A stretch of DNA of 64,000 nt from Parafrigoribacterium_A sp035571875 (GCA_035571875.1 DATNBR010000090.1:62001-126000), one strand, 5' to 3'; shown: positions 49,089 through 59,381, counted from the stretch's first letter. Numbers and translations: made by a program. Notes: a model not told the origin generated them from the sequence alone.

Positions 49089-49412
49089 TTAGTTGTTGAG
49101 GACGGGCGTCGGGTCGATATAGACGTCCCCATCCACGATGGATACGGAGAAGACCGGTACGGGTTCGAAGGCGGGCAGGGTCAATGCCTTGCCCGTCACG
49201 AGCGAGAATTTGGAGCCGTGAGCCCAGCACTCGATGGTCTCGTCTTCGACGAAGCCCTCCGCGAGAGAGATGTCACCGTGCGTGCAGGTGTCACCGATGG
49301 CGTGCACGACGCCCGCGGAGTCTCGCACGACCGCGATGGGCACGTCGTCGATGACGACGCGCACAGCGGCACCCACCTCGATGTCGGCTTCGGCACAGAT
49401 CTTGACGGGCAT
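49089..49412 (-). CDS. Rieske-type [2Fe-2S] ferredoxin of the SUF operon
   Basis: A 107-residue soluble Rieske protein. The cluster ligands lie in CTHGD and CWAHGSKF. It resembles the ferredoxin subunits of dioxygenases and the small NirD-like proteins. Its position between sufD and sufC suggests it hands electrons to cluster assembly or is an early client. That role is inference. Confidence 0.92.
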   Translation of the reverse strand: MPVKICAEADIEVGAAVRVVIDDVPIAVVRDSAGVVHAIGDTCTHGDISLAEGFVEDETIECWAHGSKFSLVTGKALTLPAFEPVPVFSVSIVDGDVYIDPTPVLNN

Positions 49413-49416
49413 TCGA

Positions 49417-50631
49417 TCAGACCGCCGTGCTGTTCAGCAGTTCCGCCTCGATGGCGTCCTGCAGCCGGGACTCGAGTTCCGGGAAGCCGATCTTCTGAAC
49501 GATCTCCGAGAGGAAGCCGCGAACGACGAGACGGCGTGCCTCGTCCTCCGGGATGCCGCGAGCCTGAAGGTAGAAGAGCTGCTCGTCATCGAAGCGTCCC
49601 GACGCGCTCGCATGGCCCGCGCCGAAGATGTCGCCGGTCTCGATCTCGAGGTTCGGAATCGAGTCGGCGCGCGCGCCCTCGGTGAGCAGCAGGTTACGGT
49701 TCTGCTCGTAGCTGTCGGTGCCGGAGGCGGTGGGACGGATCAGGACGTCGCCGACCCACACTGTCCTTGCGCCGTCGCCCTGGAGCGCGCCCTTGTAGCT
49801 CACCCTGGACTTCGTATTCGGAGCATCGTGGTTAACAAACACCTGCTGCTCGAGGTGCTGGCCGCCGTCGGCAAAGTACACGCCATAGAGTTCGGCGTCT
49901 CCGCCCTCGCCGCCAAGGTGCACGGAGGGGTTGATGCGCAGCACCTTGCCGCCGAGCGAGACGAGCACGTGCTTGAGATGGCCGTCGCGCTGTACCTCGG
50001 CGAAGTGGCTCGCGAGGTGTATTGCATCCGAGTCCCATTCCTGCACCGAGACGACGGTGAGGTTCGCGCCCTCCTCCACCAGAATCTCGACGTTCTCACT
50101 GAGCTGCGCCGAACCGCTGTTGTCGATGATGACAAGACCGTTGCTGTGTCGCTTGGCCGTGATCACGAGGTGGGCGGCACGGGCGGCCGGGCCGAAGGCG
50201 CTGCGAGCGATCGTGACCCTCGATGGCTCCTCGCCCTCGATGGTCACCGTGAGTGCCCGGTCGAAATTACTCCACGCGCCTGCGGATGCACGTTCTTCCG
50301 GCGTGCCGACGGTGCCGATGCGCGCGTCGTCACGGTCGACCCAGTCGACAGACACCGTGCCCGTCGTGGTGAGGTCGAAGTCGTACTCGCCGCCTGCGGG
50401 CGTCTCCGTGAGGAGCGTGCGGAGCAACGCCACCGGGGTGTGCTTCCACTCGGCTTCGAGTCCGGTCACCGCTTCGAAGTCCGAGACGTCGAAGGAGCTG
50501 AACCGCGCGGAGCGGGTCTGTACGGGAATCAGGCCCCAGCCGCCATCGGTGTGCTGTTTGGAACCGAGGCGGGAGTGATCGATCTGGGCTGAATCTGTGG
50601 GCAAGGTCGTGGGTGAGGCTGTGGCTGACAT
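49417..50631 (-). CDS. sufD: Fe-S cluster assembly protein SufD
   Basis: A 404-residue SufBD-family protein. The beta-helix repeats and the C-terminal block FGAGHASASGRFDDEQLFYL with its conserved His, then QARGIPEDEARRLVVRGFLS, are typical. It pairs with SufB in the scaffold. The start follows the sufB stop with no gap. Confidence 0.94.
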   Translation of the reverse strand: MSATASPTTLPTDSAQIDHSRLGSKQHTDGGWGLIPVQTRSARFSSFDVSDFEAVTGLEAEWKHTPVALLRTLLTETPAGGEYDFDLTTTGTVSVDWVDRDDARIGTVGTPEERASAGAWSNFDRALTVTIEGEEPSRVTIARSAFGPAARAAHLVITAKRHSNGLVIIDNSGSAQLSENVEILVEEGANLTVVSVQEWDSDAIHLASHFAEVQRDGHLKHVLVSLGGKVLRINPSVHLGGEGGDAELYGVYFADGGQHLEQQVFVNHDAPNTKSRVSYKGALQGDGARTVWVGDVLIRPTASGTDSYEQNRNLLLTEGARADSIPNLEIETGDIFGAGHASASGRFDDEQLFYLQARGIPEDEARRLVVRGFLSEIVQKIGFPELESRLQDAIEAELLNSTAV

Positions 50632-52050
50632 CTAGCCGACGGATCCTTCCATGCCCATTTCGATGAGCTTGTTCAGTTCGAGTGCGTACTCCATCGGAAG
50701 CTCGCGCGCGATCGGTTCGATGAAACCTCGAACGATCATCGCCATGGCCTCGTCCTCCGGCATGCCTCGCGACTGCAGGTAGAAGAGCTGCTCGGCGCTC
50801 ACCCTCGACACCGTGGCCTCGTGGCCCATCTGCACGTCATCCTCACGGATGTCGACCGTGGGATAGGTGTCGGAGCGCGAGATCGTGTCGACCAGGAGCG
50901 CGTCGCAGCGCACCGTATTCGCCGAATGGTGCGCGCCCTTGGCGATGCGCACTTCGCCGCGATAGCCGGAGCGTCCGCCGCCTCGCGCGATCGACTTGGA
51001 GACGATCGAGGACTGCGTGTACGGCGCCATGTGGATCATCTTGGCCCCGGCATCCTGATGCTGGCCCGGACCGGCGAATGCCACGGACAGGGTCTCGCCC
51101 TTGGCGTGCTCACCCATCAGGTAGATCGACGGGTACTTCATGGTGACCTTGGACCCGATGTTGCCATCGACCCATTCCATGGTCGCGCCCTCGTAGGCCA
51201 TGGCCCGCTTCGTGACCAGGTTGTACACGTTGTTCGACCAGTTCTGAATCGTCGTGTAGCGAACGCGAGCGTTCTTCTTCACGATGATCTCGACGACCGC
51301 GGAGTGCAGCGAATCGGACGAGTACACCGGGGCCGTGCAGCCCTCGATGTAATGCACGTAACTGCCCTCGTCCGCGATGATCAGGGTGCGCTCGAACTGC
51401 CCCATGTTCTCGGTGTTGATGCGGAAGTAGGCCTGCAGTGGAATCTTGACGTGCACGCCCGGTGGCACGTAGACGAAGGACCCGCCCGACCACACCGCGG
51501 TGTTCAGCGCCGCGAACTTGTTGTCGCCGGCGGGAATGGCCGTTCCGAAGTACTCGGTGAAGAACTCCGGGTGCTCGCGCAGCGCCGTGTCGGTGTCAAG
51601 GAAGATGACGCCCTGAGCCTTCAGGTCCTCGTTGATGGTCTGATAGACGACCTCGGACTCGTACTGGGCGGCAACGCCGCTCACGAGCTGCTGGCGCTCG
51701 GCCTCGGGGATCCCGATGCGCTCGTACGTGGTCTTGATGTCGTCCGGGAGGTCCTCCCAGCTCATCGCCTGCTTCTCGGTCGAGCGAACGAAATACTTGA
51801 TGTTGTCGAAGTCGATCCCGGAGAGATCGGCGCCCCAGGCGGGCATCGGCTTCTTGAAGAAGATCGAGAGCGCCTTCAGGCGGTTCTTGAGCATCCACTC
51901 CGGTTCGCTCTTGTGAGCGGAGATGTCGGCGACGACCTCCGGCGAGATGCCACGTTTGGCGGATGCGCCAGCAGCGTCGGAATCCGACCATCCGAATTCA
52001 TAGATTCCCAGGCTTTCAAGCTCGGGACGGTCGATCAGGACGTCTGACAT
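50632..52050 (-). CDS. sufB: Fe-S cluster scaffold SufB
   Basis: A 472-residue scaffold. FVYVPPGVHVKIPLQAYFRI, EGCTAPVYSSDSLHSAVVEI and NTVRCDALLVD are family blocks; the conserved cluster-related Cys is in the last. No intein interrupts it, unlike mycobacterial SufB. ATG 52050 follows AAGAGGAGAG. It opens the operon sufB-sufD-Rieske-sufC-sufT. No sufR regulator or sufS/sufU gene is present in the window. Confidence 0.97.
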   Translation of the reverse strand: MSDVLIDRPELESLGIYEFGWSDSDAAGASAKRGISPEVVADISAHKSEPEWMLKNRLKALSIFFKKPMPAWGADLSGIDFDNIKYFVRSTEKQAMSWEDLPDDIKTTYERIGIPEAERQQLVSGVAAQYESEVVYQTINEDLKAQGVIFLDTDTALREHPEFFTEYFGTAIPAGDNKFAALNTAVWSGGSFVYVPPGVHVKIPLQAYFRINTENMGQFERTLIIADEGSYVHYIEGCTAPVYSSDSLHSAVVEIIVKKNARVRYTTIQNWSNNVYNLVTKRAMAYEGATMEWVDGNIGSKVTMKYPSIYLMGEHAKGETLSVAFAGPGQHQDAGAKMIHMAPYTQSSIVSKSIARGGGRSGYRGEVRIAKGAHHSANTVRCDALLVDTISRSDTYPTVDIREDDVQMGHEATVSRVSAEQLFYLQSRGMPEDEAMAMIVRGFIEPIARELPMEYALELNKLIEMGMEGSVG

Positions 52051-52313
52051 GACTCTCCTCTTTTCCTGCTGTTGCAAACCCGGCTGGCTTCGCCAGTATT
52101 CCTCGCGCAGCGCGAACGATGGTTTCGGGTGTTGATGCCGTGATGGGCGCCGTCGTGTCGGTCACACAGTTGTCGTTGACACATCTGATGAACGCCGACG
52201 TTCTGAGCGGGACGGGTCATCGCAACGACTTCCGACCAGCTGTGGGATTACCCCTGACTTCGGCGTCAACAGTCACGCGGTGATATCCCTGCAACTGAAC
52301 CAGTACCCCAATC
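52051..52313. other. 263-bp gap upstream of sufB
   Basis: The gap between ctaA and sufB must hold the sufB promoter. I see no gene, no tRNA and no clear SufR-type palindrome. A short imperfect hairpin (GGCTGGCTTCGCCAG) lies near the sufB end. Its sequence is less GC-biased than the flanks. Confidence 0.4.
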
Positions 52314-53273
52314 TTACAGGCTCAGGGCCTCTTGTGGCAGGAATTGCTCGCGAACGACGCCGCGGAACAGCGTGGGATTGACCTCCAGCAGCACCCGCAG
52401 TGCGCCGACCCAGACGAGGGCGGCGCCAAGCAGGTGGAGCGCCACGAGCAGCGCGGGAAGAGCATCGAGCGCCTGGGTGACGCCGATCGCCCCCTGTGCG
52501 ATGACGACGGCGATGAAGACAATCGTCCTGAGTCTGGCGAGGACTGCACGCGATTCCCGGCGGAGCATGATCCACAGTGCGACGGCGAGCACGAGCACGC
52601 CGAGGCCGAGGATGCCGTGGACGATCGTGATCGCCGTCCAGTCGAGCGGGATGCGTTTCACCTCGGCGGAGTCTCCCGAGTGCGGTCCAGAGCCGGTCAC
52701 GAGCGTACCCACGACGATGAGCACGAGCGTGGCGATCACGAGGGCCCAGCTCAGGCCACGGGTGCCGGGAACCGTGGGCACCGGCGTCGCGGGCACCGTC
52801 TCGTGCACGCGGTGCCAGGTGAGGGTCGTGGTCGTCAGCAAGGCGATCGCGAGCACGAAGTGCATCGCGACGATCCAGGGGTTGAGCCCGGCGAGCACCG
52901 TGAACCCTCCGGCGACGGCGTTCGCGACGACGAGCCAGAACTGTGACCAGGCGAGTCGGGTCAGCGAACGTTGCCGCGGCTTCTGCAACCTCGCCGCGAT
53001 GATCACCCAGGCGACCGGCACAGCGATGAAGGCGCTGAACAGTCGGTTGGCGAACTCGATGACGCCGTGGATGCCCATTTCGCCTGTGGGTGCCAGCGAG
53101 TCTGGATTGCAGTTCGGCCAGGTCGGACAGCCGAGACCGGAACCCGTGACGCGAACAACTCCCCCGGTGAGGATGATCAGGATGCTGACGATGAGTGCGG
53201 AGGTCGATGCCCAGCGCAGGGCGCGTGGCGACAGCGTGAAGCGATCGGCCACCAGGTCGAAGGGTGTGCGCAT
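52314..53273 (-). CDS. ctaA: haem A synthase (COX15/CtaA)
   Basis: A 319-residue membrane protein with eight helices. GGVVRVTGSGLGCPTWPNC holds the extracellular Cys pair, and IHGVIEFANRLF, VAMHFVLAI, IVHGILGLG and VALHLLGAA carry the haem-binding His residues. It oxidises the methyl group of haem O to give haem A. ATG 53273 lies 5 bases after the ctaB stop. Confidence 0.95.
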   Translation of the reverse strand: MRTPFDLVADRFTLSPRALRWASTSALIVSILIILTGGVVRVTGSGLGCPTWPNCNPDSLAPTGEMGIHGVIEFANRLFSAFIAVPVAWVIIAARLQKPRQRSLTRLAWSQFWLVVANAVAGGFTVLAGLNPWIVAMHFVLAIALLTTTTLTWHRVHETVPATPVPTVPGTRGLSWALVIATLVLIVVGTLVTGSGPHSGDSAEVKRIPLDWTAITIVHGILGLGVLVLAVALWIMLRRESRAVLARLRTIVFIAVVIAQGAIGVTQALDALPALLVALHLLGAALVWVGALRVLLEVNPTLFRGVVREQFLPQEALSL

Positions 53274-53278
53274 GGTGA

Positions 53279-54217
53279 TCAGAGCGCGAACAGCGTGAAG
53301 TGGAGAAGCGGGTCGATGCCCACGGCCACGAACAGCACGGTCAGGTAGCTGATCGAACTGTGGAAGACGCGCATCGGCTTGACCTCGTCGTGCCTGATCG
53401 CCATCGCGTACAGGCGGTGTGACTCGAAGATGAACCAACCACCCGCGGTCGCCGCGATGGCCGTGTAGAGCACGCCCATGCCCGCGACGGGGATGAGGAG
53501 CAGCGAGCAGGCCACGGTCGCCCAGGCGTACAGGATGACCTGCAGTCCGACCTGGGTGCGGCCCCGCACCACGGCGAGCATCGGGACGTTGGCCGTGGCG
53601 TAGTCGGTGCGATATTTCATAGACAGCGGCCAGTAGTGCGGGGGCGTCCAGAGGAAGATGACGACGAAGAGGATGAACGGTGCCCAGCTGAGCGAGTTGG
53701 TCACGGCCGTCCAGCCGATCAGTACGGGGAAGCAACCGGCGATGCCGCCCCAGATGATGTTCTGGGACGTGCGGCGCTTGAGCACGAGCGTGTAGAGCAG
53801 CACGTAGAACAGCAGCGCGACGAGCGACAGGATCGCCGACAGCCAGTTGACGAGAAAGCCGAGCCAGACGACGGATGCCGCACCGATCACCCACGAGAAC
53901 ACGAGGGCCTCGCGGTCCGAGAGCTCGCCCGTCACGAGCGGACGCTTGCTCGTGCGCTTCATGACCCGGTCGATGTCCCGGTCGATGTAGCAGTTGAATG
54001 CGCCGGCCGAACCGGCACTGAGCGCGCCACCGACGAGCGTGGCGAGCACGAGCCACAGGTTGGGGATGCCCCGCTGCGCCAGAATCATCACGGGCGCCGT
54101 GGTCACGAGCAGGAGCTCGATGATCCGTGGTTTCGTCAGCGCGACATACGCTCGCAGCTTTCGCGAGAATCCGATGCTCTCGCGCTCGACGCGAGTCTGT
54201 ACAGCTACGTCCATCAC
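53279..54217 (-). CDS. ctaB: protohaem IX farnesyltransferase (haem O synthase)
   Basis: A 312-residue UbiA-family prenyltransferase with nine helices. NCYIDRDIDRVMKRTSKRPL is the Mg-prenyl-binding motif, and TPPHYWPLSMKYRTDY is the CtaB-specific loop. It attaches farnesyl to haem B, and the product passes to CtaA. GTG 54217 or ATG 54214 starts it. It is divergent from tkt. Confidence 0.95.
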   Translation of the reverse strand: MMDVAVQTRVERESIGFSRKLRAYVALTKPRIIELLLVTTAPVMILAQRGIPNLWLVLATLVGGALSAGSAGAFNCYIDRDIDRVMKRTSKRPLVTGELSDREALVFSWVIGAASVVWLGFLVNWLSAILSLVALLFYVLLYTLVLKRRTSQNIIWGGIAGCFPVLIGWTAVTNSLSWAPFILFVVIFLWTPPHYWPLSMKYRTDYATANVPMLAVVRGRTQVGLQVILYAWATVACSLLLIPVAGMGVLYTAIAATAGGWFIFESHRLYAMAIRHDEVKPMRVFHSSISYLTVLFVAVGIDPLLHFTLFAL

Positions 54218-54320
54218 TCCTCTTATGGGGTCTCCCCCCGCATCGATTCTAGGCGGTAGTCACGCCCGTGAGGTGCGCGGGCATTTCGACACAGACCCAC
54301 GGCCGACCCCCGGTTTTCTC

Positions 54321-54326
54321 TATACT
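54321..54326 (+). promoter_or_regulatory. possible -10 element upstream of tkt
   Basis: TATACT stands 165 nt before the tkt start in the 273-bp divergent gap with ctaB. No good -35 element lies 16-18 nt upstream. If used, tkt would have a long leader. Confidence 0.3.
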
Positions 54327-54490
54327 TGAAAGTGCTTGCCAGCCGCGGACCTTCTTATCCCCGACCTCTCACCCAGTGGTGTGGTTCATCGGGTTGCCTG
54401 TGGCAGTGCCGATGACGTCCGGGCGAGTGCACACTCAGAGTGATCGACCCCGATCGGGGCGGTCGCCGTTAACGAAGGGTCATCAAGCAC

Positions 54491-56584
54491 GTGACAACTC
54501 TCCAATGGGATCCCATCGATAACAAGGCAGTGGACACCGCACGCGTCCTCGCCGCAGACGCCGTGGAGAAGGTGGGGAACGGTCATCCCGGCACGGCGAT
54601 GAGCCTCGCTCCGGCTGCCTACCTTCTCTTCCAGAAGGTCATGCGCTCCGATCCGAGCGACCCGCACTGGATCGGTCGCGACCGATTCGTGCTCTCCTGC
54701 GGACACAGCTCCCTCACGCAGTACGTTCAGCTCTATCTCGGCGGCTATGGTCTCGAACTGAGTGACCTCGAGGCGTACCGCACCTGGGGTTCCAAGACCC
54801 CAGGACACCCGGAGTACGGCCACACCGCCGGAGTGGAGATCACGACCGGCCCGCTCGGCCAGGGGCTCTCCTCCGCCGTGGGCTTCGCCTATGCCGCTCG
54901 ATACGAGCGCGGACTCTTCGACCCGGAGGCCGAGGCCGGCACGAGCCCATTCGACCACCACATCTACGTCATCGCCAGCGACGGCGACCTCGAGGAGGGC
55001 GTGACGAGCGAGGCCTCCTCCCTCGCCGGTCACCAGAAGCTCGGCAACCTCGTCGTCATCTACGACGACAACCAGATCTCGATCGAGGGTGACACCAATA
55101 TCGCCTTCACCGAGGACGTGCGGGCGCGCTACGAGGCGTACCACTGGCACACGCAGGTCGTCGACTGGAAGAAGACCGGCGTCTACAAGGAGGATGTCGC
55201 CGAGCTTCACGCGGCCATCGAGGCCGCCAAGGCGGTCACCGACCAGCCCTCACTGATCGTCCTGCGCACCATCATCGGCTGGCCTTCGCCCGGAAAGCAG
55301 AACACCGGCAAGGTGCACGGCTCGGCGCTCGGCGCCGACGAGGTCGCCGCGGTCAAGGAGGTGCTCGGTTTCGACCCGAAACAGTCGTTCAACGTCGACT
55401 CCGAGGTCATCGACCACACGCGCAAGCTACTCGAGCGTGGCACGGCGGCGCGTGCGCAATGGCAGAAGAGCTTCGACGAGTGGTCGAGCGCGAACCCCGA
55501 GAAGCGCGCGCTGTTCGACCGCATCGAGTCCGGCAAGCTCCCCGACGGCGTCGAGGACGCGCTTCCCGTCTTCGAGCCGGGCAAGGATGTCTCCACGAGG
55601 GCGGCATCCGGCAAGGTGCTGACCGCTCTCGGCGCCGTCGTTCCCGAGCTCTGGGGCGGCTCAGCCGACCTCGCCGAGTCGAACAACACGACCATCGAGG
55701 GCGCAGAGTCCTTCGTGCCGCAGACACACTCGACCCACGAGTGGGACGGCAATCCGTACGGCCGCGTGCTGCACTTCGGTATCCGCGAGCACGCGATGGC
55801 GGCGATCGTCAACGGCATCGTGCTGCACGGCAAGACCCGCGCCTACGGCGGAACGTTCCTGATCTTCAGCGACTACATGCGCCCCGCCGTGCGACTGGCC
55901 GCGCTCATGCGCGCACCGTCGATCTACGTCTGGACCCACGACTCGGTCGCGCTCGGCGAAGACGGACCGACACACCAGCCGATCGAGCAGCTCGCTGCTC
56001 TTCGCGCGATCCCGCAGCTCGATGTCGTGCGTCCGGGTGACGCGAACGAGGTCGCCTGGGCGTGGAAGACGATGCTCGAGCGCCGCAACGGACCGGCTGG
56101 TATCGCGCTCACTCGACAGAACATCCCCGTCTTTGATCGCGGCGACGACGTCGCGAGCGGCGACACGCTCGCGTCCGCTAAACACGTGGCGCGCGGCGCC
56201 TACGTGCTCGCCGAGGCCGCCAATGGCACGCCGGACGTGATCTTCCTCGCCACCGGCTCCGAGGTGCAGATCGCGCTCGACGCGCGCGAGCAGCTCAAGG
56301 CGGATGGCGTGAACGCGAGGGTCGTCTCGGTTCCGTGCCTCGAGTGGTTCGAGGAGCAGGATGCGGACTATCGCGAGTCCGTGCTCCCCGCCGCGGTCAA
56401 GGCGCGCGTCTCGATCGAAGCGGGCACCGACCTCACGTGGCGTGGCTATCTCGGCGACGCCGGACGAAGCGTGTCCATCGAGCATTTCGGCGCATCCGCC
56501 GACTACAAGACGCTGTTCAAGGAGTTCGGAATGACGACGGGGCACGCAGTCGCCGCAGCCAAGGACTCGCTGGCCGCCCTCTAG
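54491..56584 (+). CDS. tkt: transketolase
   Basis: A 697-residue thiamine diphosphate enzyme. GNGHPGTAMSLAP, GPLGQGLSSAVG and SDGDLEEGVTSEASSLAG (TPP-Mg motif) lie in the first domain. The pyrimidine domain carries the conserved Glu in GIREHAMAA. It moves two-carbon units in the non-oxidative pentose phosphate pathway. GTG 54491 starts the operon tkt-tal-pgi-zwf-opcA-pgl. Confidence 0.97.
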   Translation: MTTLQWDPIDNKAVDTARVLAADAVEKVGNGHPGTAMSLAPAAYLLFQKVMRSDPSDPHWIGRDRFVLSCGHSSLTQYVQLYLGGYGLELSDLEAYRTWGSKTPGHPEYGHTAGVEITTGPLGQGLSSAVGFAYAARYERGLFDPEAEAGTSPFDHHIYVIASDGDLEEGVTSEASSLAGHQKLGNLVVIYDDNQISIEGDTNIAFTEDVRARYEAYHWHTQVVDWKKTGVYKEDVAELHAAIEAAKAVTDQPSLIVLRTIIGWPSPGKQNTGKVHGSALGADEVAAVKEVLGFDPKQSFNVDSEVIDHTRKLLERGTAARAQWQKSFDEWSSANPEKRALFDRIESGKLPDGVEDALPVFEPGKDVSTRAASGKVLTALGAVVPELWGGSADLAESNNTTIEGAESFVPQTHSTHEWDGNPYGRVLHFGIREHAMAAIVNGIVLHGKTRAYGGTFLIFSDYMRPAVRLAALMRAPSIYVWTHDSVALGEDGPTHQPIEQLAALRAIPQLDVVRPGDANEVAWAWKTMLERRNGPAGIALTRQNIPVFDRGDDVASGDTLASAKHVARGAYVLAEAANGTPDVIFLATGSEVQIALDAREQLKADGVNARVVSVPCLEWFEEQDADYRESVLPAAVKARVSIEAGTDLTWRGYLGDAGRSVSIEHFGASADYKTLFKEFGMTTGHAVAAAKDSLAAL

Positions 56585-56612
56585 GCGCCGGCTACAAGAG
56601 GAAAGAGACACC

Positions 56613-57737
56613 ATGACAGGCACCACATCAGCGCTCGACGAGCTCACCACGACCGGCGTCAGCATCTGGCTCGACGACCTCTCTCGCGATCGAATCGTCT
56701 CCGGAGGGCTCCAGAAGCTCATCGATGAGCGGCACGTCGTAGGCGTCACCACGAACCCGACGATCTTCGCGACGGCCCTGGCCAAGGGCGAGAGCTACGA
56801 CGCACAGGTCGCCGAGCTCGCCGCGGCGGGCACTTCGGTGACGGATGCCGTCTTCGAGATCACGACGCACGACGTCGCTACTGCGAGCGACATCTTCCGC
56901 CCCGTGTGGGAGGCGAGCGGCCACGTCGACGGTCGCGTCTCGATCGAGGTCGAGCCGAGCCTCGCCTACGACACCGAGGGAACCGTCGCCCAGGCCAAGC
57001 AGCTCTGGGCCAAGGTCGACCGGCCCAACGCCATGATCAAGATCCCGGCGACCCAGGCCGGGCTCGAGGCGATCGCCGAAGCGACCGCTCTCGGCATCAG
57101 CGTGAACGTCACCCTCATCTTCAGCCTGGAACGCCACCGCGAGGTCATCAACGCCTACCTCAGCGGCCTGGAGAAGGCCAAGGCCGCGGGTATCGACCTC
57201 TCGACCATCGAGTCCGTCGCCTCGTTCTTCGTCTCCCGCGTCGACACCGAGGTCAACAAGCGCCTCGACGCGATCGGCACCGAGGAGGCCACGGCGCTCA
57301 AGAGCAAGGCGGGCATCGCGAACGCCCGACTCGCCTACCAGGTGTACGAGCAGGCATTCTCCAGCGAGCGCGCGAAGCTGTTGCTCGAGGCCGGAGCCAA
57401 TAAGCAACGACCGCTGTGGGCATCCACGGGTGTCAAGGACGCCTCGCTGCCAGACACCCTGTACGTGACGGAACTCGCGGTAGCGGATGTCGTGAACACG
57501 ATGCCCGAGAAGACGCTCGAGGCGACCTTCGATCACGGTGTGATCCAGGGTGACCGAGTGACCGGGTTCTACGACGACGCGAACGCGGTGCTCGATCAGC
57601 TCGCGGCGCAGGGTATCTCCTACGACGAGGTCACTCAGTTGCTCGAGAAGGAGGGCGTTGACAAGTTCATCGTCTCCTGGAACGAGTTGCTCGACACCGT
57701 CACGGCCGCACTCGAGGCGGCGGGTGCTCAGAAATGA
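56613..57737 (+). CDS. tal: transaldolase
   Basis: A 374-residue transaldolase of the long, actinobacterial form. VTTNPTIF and the Schiff-base lysine in AMIKIPATQAG are clear, as are NVTLIFSLERH and SFFVSRVDTEV. It shares the operon with tkt, and its stop overlaps the pgi start by 4 nt. Confidence 0.96.
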   Translation: MTGTTSALDELTTTGVSIWLDDLSRDRIVSGGLQKLIDERHVVGVTTNPTIFATALAKGESYDAQVAELAAAGTSVTDAVFEITTHDVATASDIFRPVWEASGHVDGRVSIEVEPSLAYDTEGTVAQAKQLWAKVDRPNAMIKIPATQAGLEAIAEATALGISVNVTLIFSLERHREVINAYLSGLEKAKAAGIDLSTIESVASFFVSRVDTEVNKRLDAIGTEEATALKSKAGIANARLAYQVYEQAFSSERAKLLLEAGANKQRPLWASTGVKDASLPDTLYVTELAVADVVNTMPEKTLEATFDHGVIQGDRVTGFYDDANAVLDQLAAQGISYDEVTQLLEKEGVDKFIVSWNELLDTVTAALEAAGAQK

Positions 57738-59332
57738 GTTTCGACATCACGGTCAGCGGAGCGGCCGGTGAAGCCGTAGAGCGGGTCGTACCGCAGCTCG
57801 TGAGCGACCTCGTCGCCTCCCGCATCTTCGGACAGGACGCCACCCTGTGGGGAGCCGACGCCGAGGAGGAGTCGGCCAAGCGGCTCGGTTGGACCGAGGC
57901 CGTCGTCATCTCGGAATCGCTCGTCGATGACATCATCGCGCTGCGCGACAAGTTGCATGCGGACGGTGTGAACCACGTCGTGCTCGCGGGAATGGGCGGC
58001 TCGTCGCTCGCACCCGAGGTCATCACCCGCACCGCCGGTGTGGAGTTGACGGTGCTCGACTCGACCGCACCCGGCCAGGTGCTCGCGGCCCTCGGCGATC
58101 GACTCGCGACGAGCGTGCTCGTCGTCTCGTCGAAGTCGGGATCCACGGTCGAGACCGACAGCCAGCGCCGAGTCTTCGAGGCCGCGTTCCACGACGCGGG
58201 CGTCGATCCGCTCGAGCGCATCGTCATCGTGACCGACCCGGGCTCGCCGCTCGACGTCTCGGCTCGCGAGGGCGGGTTCCGAGTGTTCAACGCGGACCCG
58301 AACGTCGGTGGACGCTACTCAGCGCTGACCGCGTTCGGACTCGTTCCGTCCGGACTCGCCGGTGTCGACATCGCCGCGCTCCTCGATGAGGCGTCGGTCG
58401 TTTCCGGCCGACTCGCGATCGACCGGGCAGACAACCCCGGCCTGATCCTCGGCGCAGCGATTGCGGGCACCCGTCCGCTCAAGGACAAGCTCGGTATCGT
58501 CTCCGACGGCACCTACATCGTCGGCTTCGCGGACTGGGCCGAACAGCTCATCGCGGAGTCCACCGGCAAGCTCGGCAAGGGCATCCTGCCGGTCGTGCTC
58601 GACACGCACTCCCCCGAACTGACGGAAAACCTTCCCGACCTGCAGATCGTGCGCCTGGTCGAGAGCGCCAGGGCTACGGAAGACGTCGCCGACGGCGAGA
58701 TCGAGATCAGCGGTACCCTCGGCGCGCAGATCCTGGTCTGGGAATTCGCCATCGCGGTCGCCGGGCGCCTGCTCGGGATCAACCCATTCGACCAGCCGGA
58801 TGTGGAGTCCGCCAAGACCGCCACCCGCGGCCTGCTCGACTCTCGCCCGGAACCGGCAGCACCGGCCTTCGTTGAGAACGGCATTGAGGTGCGTGGCACG
58901 GCGGACGTCGTCGGCGATGCAGACACCCTCTCCGCCGCCCTCGACTCCCTGCTCGCGAAGCTCGGGGACGACGGTTATGTGTCGATCCAGGCCTACGTGG
59001 ACCGCGTCGCACATCCACAGCTCGCGCGGCTGCGCGATCTCCTGGCTGCGCGCTGTGGCAGGCCCGTCACCTTCGGTTGGGGCCCACGCTTCCTGCACTC
59101 GACCGGCCAGTTCCACAAGGGCGGCCCGGCGGTCGGCGTCTTCCTGCAGCTCACCGAGACCTCGGATGTCGACGTGGCGATCCCCGATCGTCCATTCAGC
59201 TTCGGCCAGCTCATCGAGGCTCAGGCCAATGGCGACGCGAGCGTGCTCGCCGAGCACGGCAGGCCGGTGTTGACACTGACCCTCACCGAGGCCTCGAGCA
59301 ACATCGCCGCGCTTACAGCTCTCCTCAGCTGA
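57734..59332 (+). CDS. pgi: glucose-6-phosphate isomerase
   Basis: A 532-residue phosphoglucose isomerase. GMGGSSLAPEV and SSKSGSTVETDSQRR bind the phosphate. The C-terminus has HSTGQFHKGGPAVGVFLQ with the catalytic His. This is the divergent actinobacterial form placed within the pentose phosphate operon. It overlaps tal by 4 nt. Confidence 0.93.
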   Translation: MSFDITVSGAAGEAVERVVPQLVSDLVASRIFGQDATLWGADAEEESAKRLGWTEAVVISESLVDDIIALRDKLHADGVNHVVLAGMGGSSLAPEVITRTAGVELTVLDSTAPGQVLAALGDRLATSVLVVSSKSGSTVETDSQRRVFEAAFHDAGVDPLERIVIVTDPGSPLDVSAREGGFRVFNADPNVGGRYSALTAFGLVPSGLAGVDIAALLDEASVVSGRLAIDRADNPGLILGAAIAGTRPLKDKLGIVSDGTYIVGFADWAEQLIAESTGKLGKGILPVVLDTHSPELTENLPDLQIVRLVESARATEDVADGEIEISGTLGAQILVWEFAIAVAGRLLGINPFDQPDVESAKTATRGLLDSRPEPAAPAFVENGIEVRGTADVVGDADTLSAALDSLLAKLGDDGYVSIQAYVDRVAHPQLARLRDLLAARCGRPVTFGWGPRFLHSTGQFHKGGPAVGVFLQLTETSDVDVAIPDRPFSFGQLIEAQANGDASVLAEHGRPVLTLTLTEASSNIAALTALLS

Positions 59333-59381
59333 GCACCCGCTCTCGCTGACCGCACTCCCCTAACAGAATCCAAGGAGTCGA

